Below the pieces are notes generated by a model. The model was not told where the DNA came from, ran no database searches, and saw only the letters and a program-made list of their open reading frames with translations. Both the position numbers and the translations under genes were made by a program. Source: Cinclus cinclus (Eukaryota; Chordata; Aves; Passeriformes; Cinclidae). Taken from it: a stretch of DNA of 64,000 nucleotides. Shown piece after piece: positions 1-11,424 of the stretch (its first letter is position 1; each line of letters begins with the position of its first letter). The stretch covers positions 19,343,662-19,407,661 of the forward strand of contig NC_085050.1 of assembly GCF_963662255.1 (NCBI RefSeq), given 5' to 3'.

Positions 1-611
1 AAGACCAGCAATTCATTAATTTCATCTGTTTCCTATAGGATTCTATGGCTATTTGAGACCAATGAACCACAATGAGAGAAAATTCAGAGATGATGGGCAA
101 GGGCAGCATGCTTATGAAGCTTAGGGAAGAATGAGTGAACTGACTACTCCTGCTGCAAAGAAAGGCAGACTAACAGAAAGGGAACTACAGGGTGCCCTTT
201 ACTACATATGGATAGCTACATTAGTTAATGGGAACACCTGGTTGTGTAAATTTTTTATTCTAAATTGTTTCAATAAATAAAATCAAGAAAAAGAAATGGA
301 AGAGAGCAATAGACTTGAGCCTGCTTCAAGGCATGTATTTCCTCCTTGAGACAGGGGACATCCAGCATCATGACAGTGAGCATATTATAGAGATCTGTAC
401 TAAGAATCACATTTATATTTAAACTGGTATGCTCTGCCAAGTGTAATTTTTACATTCAGTCTGATTTCAGTACATAACTGTATCACTGTTATAAATGAAA
501 ATACTGTGTAATGTTAAATAATTTGAAAGAAGTAAATTCCATATTAAAATGAAACCATCTATCTTAAACAGTGAGCCTGCCACCCTTCTGTTCTAAAATA
601 GCCCTCTCCCC
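1..611. other. Unique AT-rich DNA, nothing recognised
   Basis: No repeat family, splice-bounded exon or convincing open frame is seen here. The segment runs up to the ragged 3' side of the CR1 copy that follows. Confidence 0.6.
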
Positions 612-1956
612 CCATGCCCTTCCAATCATCTTTTTCACGTTATTCTGAATTTTCTTCACAAGATCCCTATGGACCTCTTCAGGTCCCTCTGCAGAGCTCT
701 TCTACCCTCCAGCAGGTCAACAATCCCACACAACTTTGTATCATCTGGAAATATATGGGTCACCTGGTCATAGAAAGATATCAGGTTGGTCAATTATGAT
801 CTGGCTTTCCTAAATCCATGATGTCTGGGCCTGGTCCCCTGGCTGTCCTATAGGTGCTGGGTGATAAGTAATGAATTGTGTCTTGGCAATACTTCCACCA
901 GGTCCCTCAGTAGCCTCAAGTGATTCCTATTTGGCTCCCCAGACTTGTGAGTGTCTAAATGAAACATCAGGTCATTAACTACTTTCACCTGGATTGCAGT
1001 GGGTCTGGTCTGTTCTCTGTCCCTGTCTACTAGCTCAGGCAGCTGGTTGCCCTGAGGATAGCTGATCTTTCTGTTAAAGACTAAGATAAAGAAGGCACTA
1101 AGTGCCTAAGTCTTTTCAACATCCTTGGTTGATACAATTCTTCCCCCTGAGGCCAATAAAGAATGAAGATTTTCCTTGGCCTTCCTTTTGTTGTTAATGT
1201 ATCTATAACGACATATTTTATCATATTTTGTAGTAGTGCCAAGATAGAATTCTATCTGTGCTTTCGCTTTCTTAATTTTCTCTCTACATGACCTAGCAAC
1301 ATATTTTTATTGTTCCTGAGTTGACTGCCCCTTTCTTCAAACGTCATAAACTCTCTTCTTTTTCCCCGAGTTCCAGCAAAACCTCTCTGTTCAACCAGCT
1401 TGATCTTCTTCCCTGACAGCTTGTCTTTTCACACATAAGGAAGGTCTGTTCCTGCACCTTTAAGATTTTCTTCTTAAAGTCTGTCCAAATTTTTTGGACT
1501 CCTTCTTTAATTAAGTACAGTTTCCCAAGGGATTCTCCTGAACAGGCCAAAGTGTGCCCTCTGAAAGTTCAGTGTAAAAGTTTAGTTCCTTACTCCATCA
1601 AGAATCAAAATGTATCATTTCTTGGTCACTGTGCCCAAGTTGGCATCTCACCAAAACATCTTCCACCAGCCTTTTTCTACTCAAACCAGCAAGCCTACCT
1701 GGACACTGCCCCTGGTAAGCTCCCTCAGCAGCAGCGTCAGGAAGTTATCTTCCACACACTTCAGGAACCTCTTAGACTGTCTACTCTCTGCTGTGTCAGG
1801 AGGTCATCAGGCATCAGGCACGTTAAAGCCTCTCACAAGAGCAAGAGCTAGCAATCATAAAATTTCAGTCAGCCACCTACAGAACTCTTCATCTGACTCT
1901 TCATCCTGGTTTTAGCTGCCTATAACTGACTACCTCCAACTCTGACTGCTTTGTTA
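612..1956 (-). mobile_element. CR1 LINE, ORF2 fragment (endonuclease to reverse transcriptase), decayed
   Basis: Read on the minus strand this is the body of CR1 ORF2, the endonuclease/reverse-transcriptase protein of the avian LINE. The endonuclease end comes first (about 1956-1600). A linker follows that still has a 68-codon open frame at 1550-1344, containing the stretch WLNREVLLEL. Degraded reverse-transcriptase pieces lie toward 612. The element is dead. The GDFN motif of the endonuclease reads RGFN (about 1819-1836). The catalytic SDH triplet reads SDQ (about 1620-1630). The reverse-transcriptase half is collapsed: segments normally hundreds of bases apart lie next to each other (breaks near 850-870 and 750-760), so most of the catalytic core is missing. 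No CR1 3' terminus is visible at the 612 side. The assignment rests on recalled CR1 consensus text. Subfamily is not assigned. Confidence 0.88.
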
Positions 1957-3846
1957 GCCTGAAATTGTTTGTTTTCTTTGAAACTATGTATCAATATTCT
2001 TTGAGTTGCAGATCTAATATTTGTTTTCAGTGCCTAAAATAAGGAATAGTGAGACTGAGGGAAACAAGTAAATCCAGTTAAGTAGATGAAAAAAATACTG
2101 TACAACAGGCAAAATGATCAGTTTTGAAATCCAGGATATTTGACAGAAATGGATGAAGACATAATGTTCATAACTAAGTAATTATGCAAATGTACCTCTA
2201 TTTGAATATTTAACTTGTATGTAGATGAAAGCATCTTGGCTGTTTGTTTGGCAGCTCGATTATCTCTATCACTTTTATAGCACTTTGCACTGAAAGAGAA
2301 TATCACAGCTATATGTTGGTGCCTGTGTTTAATGGCACAGACAGCAAAAGTTCTCTTTCTACAGAAAGCCTGGAGCTGGCACTGAGGTCACTGCTCAGCT
2401 GTTATTTAGATGGCTCATTAATGTGTTCATATTTTTAATTGAAAAGCCTGTGGGGTTTTCATTGCTTTAATTTGAATTTAGACAATTTTAAAAGTTTTCA
2501 TGTTTTTTCCAAATATTTCCATCATTATTGGAGTAGAAAGATATTTAATCAGGTTTTATTTCCTCTTATCTTATACTTCATTCTTGTTGAAATCCATCTA
2601 CATATCTTAAAGTTTTACCAAAAAAAGAAGTATTGTTATCTCTGCTTACAGTTAGGGGAGGTAGTAAATCTCTCAGTGCAACCCCATCTTGCTGTGTTTT
2701 AAGCTTATGTATCTTAATTTGTACATGTTCACATGTTCCTCCTCAACTTTTGCATGCCTCCTCCCTACCAAAACAAACATCGTCAGAAATAATCTTTGCA
2801 AGACATCATAGAAGCCTTCTGCTTTTATTACATGCTTTGCAAATGAATGAAATAGTTAATAAGGTTAAACTGTAAAATCTTTTTCTCAGTTTCTGCATCA
2901 CATGAAATAATCTGGACATTTCATGGCTCAGAACTGTGGCATCTGGCCATTTACATTCTCAGGCAAATGTCTCTCTAGGTAGCACTTTATCATTTGAATT
3001 TCAAAAGTTTCTTTTGCAAGCACATCATCCTTTGGGTTTGCCTTTATTTTTATAGTAAAAGATTCAGCTGTGAAGAACATCAGAGATCCCTCTTGGAATC
3101 TCTTTTGCTACTACTCACGTCCCATGAGGGAACATACATTTGAAAACACATTTTGGAAACATGGATATAAGAAAAATTTTATTTTTAATTTAATCCTACA
3201 GTAAGTATTTTTTCCTTCAAAGTATATACAGGCATGTATCATTATGATGATGTTAATAGTTTGATTTTCTCATTAATTAGATGTTCAAAAAAAATCTTTT
3301 ATAGTTTTGTGTAGCACTAGGAGGCCCCTGTAACCATGCTTTTAAGATTGTTTCTAACATTGCTTTCAAATGTAGTTCCATGATGCCTTTGCTGACTGTA
3401 CAGATATTTATGTGTGATATCAGGCAGGAGAATAACTGCAATCAGACCATTTTCTCAACATCAAAATCAAGAAAGAGAATGCAGTCTCTACTTCTTTGGC
3501 TTGAGTAATTTTCATTTTGTTTTCATAATCTGATGACAACTGGAACTAAGCCTAACCAACCGCAGTGTTTAATTTGATGCTCTTCAGTTTTAGGTTGACA
3601 TTACAATAGGGTAAATTTTAGGGATCCTTAAGTATAGTGGTAAAAATACATTTATGTTCACATGTAAGTGTGAATGCTAGTGTTCAGGTGCGAGGGTTTG
3701 GTCCTTAAAAAACTATAGAAAAAAATGTTGGAAATTTTATTTTCTGATGTAAAGATCTAGCTTGTAGACCATCAGTCAGACAATAAGTAATATAATGCTG
3801 CCTTTTGTTTTGCCTTAATGTCTAAGAGATACTAAAGAATACAAAT
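1957..3846. other. Unique AT-rich DNA, nothing recognised
   Basis: Short open frames of 60-90 codons occur on both strands. They show no family resemblance, no consistent splice sites and no coding-like composition. I regard all of them as chance. Confidence 0.6.
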
Positions 3847-3912
3847 GGGGAGAGGGGGAAGGGGGAGAGAGGGGAAGAGAAAAAGAGAGAGGGAGGGAGA
3901 GAGAGAGAGAGA
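3847..3912 (+). repeat. Purine-only GA/GGGA-rich simple repeat
   Basis: About 65 bases consist only of G and A. They begin with several runs of four to five G and end in a (GA)n tract. Such homopurine mirror-like tracts can form triplex DNA, and the G runs could support a quadruplex. No gene lies nearby to suggest a function. Confidence 0.95.
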
Positions 3913-5057
3913 TTGAGATCAGAATGTAATGATCAATTTACTTCTCCAAATACCCATAATGGAATTCTACTTATCAGTTGATGGAATTTCAGAGGAAGGT
4001 CAGTACTTATGATTTATGTCTTATTGCACATATAAACATGTACAGTCTTCAACAAACTATACTTTACTCTGAAAGATTTAAACATTTACCTAAAATAATT
4101 ATTTCAATGCAGTCTTGATCAGGCTTTCATTTATCTGTTATTGCCACAGAGTAGGTAGGTAAGTAGAGTGGGTGGAACTCTAGCAACCTAAATCTTATTG
4201 CATACCAGTACCTCAGGGAACACCATGAAGATTTTGATAATTATTCTGATTACTTTTATCTTTATTTTGTGCTAACAGCCAGTATTCTGAGCTGCTGAAA
4301 TTTAAGAGAAGTGTTTGGACTTCTAGTCTATTAAATGGAATAGCATTCATTTTGACATTAATACCTTGCTTCTCTTAGTAGGAAACAGAAATGAGTAGAA
4401 CAAAATATGATCTCTTCACAGTTTTATTGGACTAAGCCCTCATGTGCATTACCTAGTTTTTATTGCTGCAGCACTTATTGCAAAAAAAAAAAAAACACAG
4501 GCAGACAAACATATACAGTAAGGAAAAAGACAAAGAAAAATACAGAATAATAATATAAATTCTTCCCCACCCTGTAGACAGGTTTTTACATCCTCTATCT
4601 AGCTTCTCTTTCTTTTCAGTATCACTCTAGGCAATAATTCTTACAGATATTAGCAGACTGGGAAAGTCTGTGCAGTGCTTTGAATCTACTCATGTACATT
4701 TTTTCAACAGAAATTCTAGGTAATTATGAAAGTTGTTCATAATATTTTATGAATAGTTCATTAAAAAAAAATCCAGCAGAATTAATTTAAACATATCTTA
4801 TGGGACAAATTCACTGCAGATTTAAGCCAATGCAGCCTCTTTGTGCATATCCTCTTCCAGTGCAGGGGAGTCAAAACCTACATGTGTGGCAATAACTAAG
4901 AAATTTTGTTTCCTTACCTATGTCTAGATCCAAAACCTCTAAACTCATAGTTTTAAGGAATAATCAAAGGATATGTATTTAAAGCCAGGAATTTATTGAT
5001 GGTACAATAGAAAGCTTATCAGTCTTACCAACTTAGTCTGGATCTAATTATTGCAGG
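3913..5057. other. Unique AT-rich DNA with a short A run
   Basis: Nothing recognised except an A14 run near 4482-4495. The A run has no AATAAA signal placed to suggest a retrocopy. Confidence 0.55.
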
Positions 5058-5450
5058 TGTTCTGATTCTGGCCAGGACACGGTTAATTTTTTTGCAGTAG
5101 TCATGAGGGCCATGACTAGGACCCAGAGGTCATTCTATATGAACTCACATAATTTTTTAAAGATACAGGAACAACTAGCTTTTAGATTGGTGTAGGATGG
5201 CTGAAGGAGAGGTCAGGTATTGCCTATTCTTGTGGTGTTTCCGTGGGAATCATTTGCCTCTTTCTTGGACACTCCGTCATTAGTATTGTTGCTATTACTT
5301 GTTTGTTTTCTTGTCTCATTGCTGTTTCCAGTAAATTGCTTTTATCTTGACCTGGGATCTTTACCTTCCTTGCCTCCCAACACAGCAGGGATGAAGAAGG
5401 TGAGGGGGAAGTGAGCAAGCAGCACATGGTTAAGAGTCTCAGTGGAAGCA
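5058..5450 (+). mobile_element. Endogenous-retrovirus LTR (ERVL-like, avian), probably incomplete
   Basis: The segment follows the text of a common avian LTR. It has a TG start followed by a CTGGCCAGGACACGG-like block, a GTAAATTGCTTTTATCTTGACC-type region where the polyadenylation part of such LTRs sits, and a GTGAGCAAGCAGC-like distal block. It ends in CA near 5450. The plus orientation follows from this order. No target-site duplication is visible (flanks GCAGG and CTAAA), so one or both ends may be truncated or the boundaries may be off by some bases. No protein-coding viral gene is preserved here. Assignment to ERVL is from recalled similarity and is less sure than the LTR call. Confidence 0.62.
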
Positions 5451-5880
5451 CTAAATGGGAGAATACCCTTCCCAAAGCATGTCAACAAGAAAAGAAACAA
5501 CATTTTTATGCAGAAAATCTTTCAGTGCTAACAGAGGTAGAACTGTTATTTGTGCAATTCCTAGCTTCTACTCTATTGCCTGCAGGGGGGCTTCCTCTTC
5601 ACCTTCTCTTTCCAGGTTTTAACACTGGTGCTCTCATTCCCATTGTGGTAGGGATGTTATGGTTGGGTTTAAGCCTTTGGTGTTCTTCACTGGAGCTAAT
5701 ACAGTGTTAGTATATATAGCTGATAATTTCTTCCTCCTTTATGTACTCATGCTCATTTTTACAGGTCAGCTGACATACTTGTACACCTTGTGTTGGTCTA
5801 CAGCTTCACACTGCACCCAGTTTTACTTTATAAGTTGGCTTTTACTGGTGTTTATCCAAGGACTAGTTTAGCTCTATGTT
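5451..5880 (+). other. T-rich segment after the LTR; possible ERV internal remnant
   Basis: This stretch has two overlapping open frames (5411-5710 and 5659-5871) rich in hydrophobic residues, and its composition differs from the flanks. Its position directly 3' of a plus-strand LTR would fit leftover internal sequence of the same element. I see no primer-binding site and no recognisable gag, pol or env motif. It may equally be unrelated unique DNA. Confidence 0.25.
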
Positions 5881-5935
5881 TGATATTCTTTAACTGACGT
5901 GTGCTGAATTGTTGATATCTGCAAGTGTCTCATGT

Positions 5936-5981
5936 CAGGGCTTGTGTTCCATCCTGTATTCCAGGGCCTGTGTTCCATCCT
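5936..5981 (+). repeat. Two-copy tandem duplication, period 26
   Basis: A 20-base unit beginning CAGGGCYTGTGTTCC occurs at 5936-5955 and again at 5962-5981 with one change. A weaker third echo (CAAGGCCTGTGCTGTC) lies near 6027. Confidence 0.85.
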
Positions 5982-7260
5982 CATGAGGTTGTGCTCCTCT
6001 AGGACCATTCTCTTTCTCCACTTCTCAAGGCCTGTGCTGTCACAACAGGTCTATTTTTCCCTGTAGATTTTAAAAATCATGCTAATTGCAAGCTAACAAA
6101 TTAGCCATAGTCTCCCAGTTAGTTATAAAATTGGTCTTACATCTAAACCAAGTCACCAAGGTTGGTCAAGAAAATCTAAGAGAAAGCAAACTTGACAAGC
6201 CCAAGTCCTCAGGCTGCACAATTTCATGTTTTCCCCATGTTGCTAGGCATGACAATACCTTGCAACAGCGCAGCAAAGAGGACATAAAAGTACCCAAAAT
6301 TTTAAGAGAATAGAAAGCTAATGAAGAGAATGGAAAGTCAGTGAGCAAGCAGAGGAAACTGCCATGAAACTCCAACAAAGTATTCACTATGTTCCTCAAA
6401 ATATCCCATTGCCCTCTGACATTTAATGAATATGCCACATCCTTTACAATAATAAATGAAGGAAAATGTCAGGGTAATTTGTGGCAAAAGAACACATTGA
6501 ACAGGTTAGATTCATCCATAAGTATTTCAGAACTGCCTTCCGTTCTCTGTCTAGGACTTGAAAGCACCTATTTCATTGTCTTATCTGTGTCAAAAGACAG
6601 CCTTGCCAAATCAATTTTGGAGATACTTTGTTTCCCAGATTAAGTCAATATTTTAATAGTACTGTTTTTAGAGAGAACAAAAAAAAATTAATTATTTCTG
6701 AACAGTCTGGTCATCAAACAAAAAATCTCTTGTATCTTTAAAAATTATGTCAAGTTTTCTACATTCTTCTATATTGTGAATTTTCAAATCCCTTAGGGGA
6801 AAAAAAGTAATTTGGGATGAGGGTGTATACTTTAAAGTCTGACTTCTCCCATGCAATTGAAAAAGATACCTATCAGTTCCTTTTGCCACAGTGGTTTTCT
6901 TTGATATGATAATTTGGTCATTAGGGTTGTATCACAGAATATTTATTGCAGGGAAAAAAAAAAAGGAAAAAATAGGGAAGAAACACATTTCGATCAAAAA
7001 CTGTCAGTGGCATATTATTTGCACATTTGAGAAATGTTGTGGTTGAGCTCACAAATTGAATTTATGGAAGGTAATATAGGTAAGTATATGCTGAATACAA
7101 AATGTTCTGTAATTGTAAAATAAAGAAAATGAGGTGAAGCACACCTCAACCCATGAGTGGGTGCTCATTTCAGAGGTATAAAATCTCATTTCTTCTTCTT
7201 CTTTAGGGGTCACTTAATATTTAGCTATTCCATAAAAAAATGAAGTGAGTTCTGACCAAT
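5982..7260. other. Unique AT-rich DNA, nothing recognised
   Basis: It contains chance open frames on both strands (for example 6166-6438 minus) and an A-rich patch near 6953-6970. No exon, repeat family or RNA gene could be supported. Confidence 0.55.
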
Positions 7261-7326
7261 AAAAACAAGCAAACAAACAAACAAACAAAAAAAACAACCC
7301 AAAACAAAACAAAACCAAAAAAAAAA
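7261..7326 (+). repeat. (CAAA)n A-rich simple repeat
   Basis: Runs of CAAA units grade into mixed A-rich sequence ending in an A10 tract. It is low complexity with no functional signal. Confidence 0.93.
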
Positions 7327-7945
7327 TATTTTGAATTACATTATGGATAAGTCATTATAATGGAAGATAAAGACCCTGATCCTCTGAGATAAAGAAGGTA
7401 ATTGAACCTGTCTCTTTAGACAAGCAGTGTAATCACTGAAATGCAAAGGAACTGATGAAAGAGGATATGAGGGGATTAGGAAGAAAATTATACCCACTCC
7501 TCTTCGGACAGAATTCATAAGATATGTCCATCAGTTTTGAAAGAAGAAAGTTAGTTAACTGAAATCTGGAAAAGGGTTATGTGTCTTGTAGGGCCCAAAA
7601 GATCAGAGGTGCACTACTACTACCTCTACCTAAGACTGATGTTTTCACTTCTACTGTTGTTTCCTCAAGAGTAGATCCATCAACTCCTTTCTCAGTATAT
7701 TGGATCCCACTCCAACCTGAATATGCCTCTCTATAGAACCTAAGTTAATAATATGATTTTCATGGAAAACATTAATAGTGATAGGCTTCATAAAACAAAT
7801 GGTCAAAATATGTTCTTTGTTGTTCATGGCTGGAGAAATCTGACAAAATTTCAGCTCAGAATTTTGTACATAATAGTTTATTATCTTTACTCTGTAGGCA
7901 CCATAGAACACCAGCATGCCAGTTATGGTAATCAATGGCAAAAAA
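7327..7945. other. Unique DNA, nothing recognised
   Basis: Overlapping antisense open frames at 7651-7950 and 7753-7968 cover the same bases in opposite directions and have no recognisable product. Confidence 0.5.
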
Positions 7946-8925
7946 ACCATAGACTCATAGGATCATAGAATATCCTGAACTGGAAAGGAACCACAAGGAT
8001 CATCAAGTCCTATTCCTGGCTCAGCACAGGACAAAAATCACAGCATGTGCCTGAGCGCATTTCCCAAATGTTTCTTGAACTCTGTCAAGGTTGGTGCTGT
8101 AGCCACTTCCCTGGGGAACCTGTTCCAGTGCTCGACCACTCTCCAGGTGAAGAACTTAATATCCAACCTAAACTTCACCTGACAGAACTTCATGCAGTTC
8201 CCTCAGGTGCTGTCACTGGTCACGATTGAAAAGAGATCAATATCTCCACCTCCCTCTGTGAGGAAGCTTTAGACTGAATAGGATCTTGCTTCAGTTTCCT
8301 CCAGACTGAACCAACTAGGTGCTCCTCATATTATTTCCCCTCAGGACCCTTCACTGTCTTCATATCTCTCTTTTGGATGCACTCTAATAAATTTATATCC
8401 TTCTTACACTGTAGGGCTCAAAACTGTTCCGCAGCACTTGAGGTGAGGCTGCTCCAGTGCAGAGCAGAGTGGAACACTATGCCCTCTTGCCCAGCAGGCA
8501 ATGCTATGCCTGATGACCCCCAGGACACAGCTGGTCCTCCTGCTTGACAGGACACATTCAATTTGCCATCAAAAAGGACCTCAGGTACCTTTCCACGGCA
8601 CTGCTTTCCAGCACATCACCACCCAATCAATACAGACACCCAGGAATGTCTCATTCCAGGTACAGGATCTGGCACTTGTCTTTGTTAAAGGTCATACAGC
8701 TGCTGATCGCCCAGACCTCCAATTTGTCAAGGTCTCTCTACAGGATCTCTCAGCTTTAAAGAGAGTCAACAGCTACTCCCAATTTAGTATTATCAGAAAA
8801 TTTGCTTAATATCCCTTCCAGTCCTGGAAGATCTACATCCAGATCATTTACAAAGATGTTGAAGAGCACAGGGCCAAGGATGGAGTCCTGTGAAACCCCA
8901 CTAGCGACAGGTTACCAATGATAAC
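7946..8925 (-). mobile_element. CR1 LINE, 5'-truncated copy with its 3' terminus
   Basis: On the minus strand the copy runs from late ORF2 (about 8925, the region encoding the end of reverse transcriptase) through the 3' untranslated region. It ends in the CR1 terminal repeats at about 7946-7970, seen on the plus strand as ATCATAGAATATCCTGAACT. Recognisable internal blocks on the plus strand include GACCACTTCCCTGGGGAACC-like text near 8095-8120, TCCTCCAGACTGAAC near 8297-8312 and AAGATGTTGAAGAGCACAGG near 8851-8870. About 980 bp survive. Open frames on the plus strand here (8047-8229, 8501-8809) are antisense artefacts. The 5' truncation is usual for CR1, which is reverse transcribed from its 3' end. 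Confidence 0.95.
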
Positions 8926-11289
8926 TTAAGTGCAAGGACTTAACTTTGGTTCATATTGTTGTATTCGGGAGTAAAATATACTCCATTTCATTGCCAGGTC
9001 TTTGATTATTCAGAGAAAATATTCATCTAAATCACTTGCGCTGCTACTTATTCTGTTGGAGGATTATTAATTACTGCTTACAATGAGTAAAGGCATGAAA
9101 AACTTTCTAAGGGAGAAGTGACCTGAAAAGAGCTGGAAAAAAAAAAAAAAAAGAGCTGAAAAGCTGAAAAGAAGGAAGAATTAAATAAATTCAGAAAAAA
9201 ATAATTTGTATAATAGTGCTGTGGCAGTGCTTACTTATTCTTGTTAAACAGTAAGAACAAGTCAACCCTTTGGAGTTCCAGACTCCATTCTTAATGGTGA
9301 GAATTGGTGCATTCCAATGAGGTTTTATGTCTTCATAGTTCCTTGGGCAAGTTACTATTGGTTTAAAAGGTGTCAGTCAATAGATACTCTCGAAGTACAG
9401 TACTTGACTGACACCAAGGATTTTGTATTACTAGAGAAAAATTGTAGCCTTGTTCAAAATTGTAATGAAAATCTCTGTCAATATAAAGCTCCACAGAAGA
9501 AAATCTAGCTAATGTGTCTTTCACATCATATGAATCAAAGCTTGCTTCAGAATAACAGCTGATTGTCCTTTCCTGCCATTACATGTTTCCTGGAATGAAT
9601 TTCATCCTTACATCATTACTGTGTAGATGAAACTATGACTTATACAATCCTGCTGTCATTAGATATCCTTTTACCTCTAGGAAGTTTTTACATTATCCCC
9701 TGTTGTTAATCATTTGTTAATCATAATGTTGTTAATCATTTACTTTAAACAACTGTCCAAGTTGTTTCAACTTCTATTATACCCTTCACTTCACCTTTTT
9801 AAACTGTGTGATGTCTGAGAGCTTCATTGCCTAAAATCATTTTGAAAAGAAATTATTTTAATTTTTTTAAATTTTAGTTTGTACTTTGACATTTATATTT
9901 CTATATATAATGATGATACACAAATTCCTCTGTATGGAACTCTGATATGCAGATTGCTAGAATTCTGTTTCCATTTTAATACTTTATAAACTATTTGAGT
10001 TTTTCACTCTCTTCTTCTCAAATTTTGTTTTTGCTTATGGTACTCTTCTTTCAAAGTGTAATTTTTGAGATTTGTCCCATAGGCTCATGTTGTACAACAG
10101 GACTTTTATTGCAAGTTTGATAGCATGCTTCCATTATAGAATTTATCTAGATTTTTATCTAGACTGGGTTAAAGCCATTATTTGGTACCTATTTGGTAAA
10201 GCACAAATTACAAGACAATTGTCTTGAATATAATCTAATCAATTAATTAATTAACTAATTCACTTATTTTAAATAAGACTAATTTAAACCTGTAAAATCA
10301 AGCACAATGAGGAGGTGGAAACATGAGGAATAGGTACATAGATGGCTCATTCCAGTTCCCTAGTTTCAAAAGTACGGCAATGTTATCTCATTATGTTACA
10401 TATCTTAAAATTCAGTCACTGACAATTTCTGTGTTGTCCTCTGATATCCCCATGTTCCTTGAGAGTTATCCTTTCAGACAGAGTTTGGTGTTAAAATGCT
10501 TATTTTTCAAACTTATGTGTTGTAAATATTCATGCACAAGTTTTATTTCATTGATTGAACAATCTTATTAATGTTATTAAGAGTAATGCCTGAATCCATT
10601 AAAACACATGTACAAGACTCTGCAGGACTAGGGCATTAATTGCTGCATATTTCTAGTGGAGAATAAAATAAACTCTAAAGAATATATGGTAGATAACAAA
10701 AGTATACACATTGCTTCTGAACTTAGTTTGATAAATTCTAAACACTGCTTTTAATGAGCTCTGAAATACTGATGTGATATGTTGCATGAGAATTATAATT
10801 TGATAAATGGGAATATTTTAGGTTCCATATTGAGTCCAGATGGTTACAGATTCCTTAATATATCCATCCATGTGTCATTTGCACATTTGTGTATCTCAGT
10901 CTTCCTCTCATTTATGTTTAATGATGGATTGAATCCAAACAATGCAAGATGTTCTTCAGCATGCTAAGCTTCTGTTAAGTGGACTGGTGGTCAGATTACT
11001 CTGCACAGGATCTTCTTTCATTCAGTGTACTCTATTCCAAGACAACCAATCTCTATTTTATCAACATTTCATGTATAAGGAAATGATAGCACAAAGAGCC
11101 TCCCCAATTATCCATGAAGGAGTCTAACTTGACAGTTGTGCACAACATTCATCTTAGGTTATGAATGCTATTAGACATTTGAACCAAAGTTATAGTTCTA
11201 TAAATATATTTTCATTTGCAGGTCTGTATGTGATTGTTAAAACAAGCTGCAAATTTCAGTTAACTTGGGAAACTCAGATTAGTCAGGGC
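8926..11289. other. Unique AT-rich DNA with small local repeats
   Basis: It holds a mixed A/G run at 9133-9180, a short direct repeat of GTTGTTAATCATTT around 9700-9745, and an (AATT)n patch at about 10235-10260. The hairpin at 9369-9415 is listed separately. No gene is recognised. Confidence 0.55.
9369..9415. repeat. Perfect 12-bp inverted repeat with 23-nt spacer
   Basis: GGTGTCAGTCAA at 9369-9380 is the exact reverse complement of TTGACTGACACC at 9404-9415. A single-stranded transcript would fold into a 12-bp hairpin. The stem does not extend inward or outward, so a microRNA precursor is unlikely. Confidence 0.9.
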
Positions 11290-11424
11290 TTTTTGGTTGG
11301 TTTGGTTTTGGTGTGGTTTGGTTTTGTTTGTTCTTTTGTTGTCTTTTTTTTTTGTTTGTTTGGTTTGGTTTGTTTTTTGTTTGTTTTAGTGTGGGTTTTT
11401 TTGTTTGTTTGGTTTGGCTTTTTG
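11290..11424 (+). repeat. (GTTT)n/(GGTTT)n low-complexity tract
   Basis: About 135 bases made almost only of T and G. The long open frames crossing it on both strands are products of the repeat. Confidence 0.93.

Noticed and set aside
8047..8809. Plus-strand open frames with gene-like GC content
   Set aside because: Antisense frames over the CR1 copy at 7946-8925.
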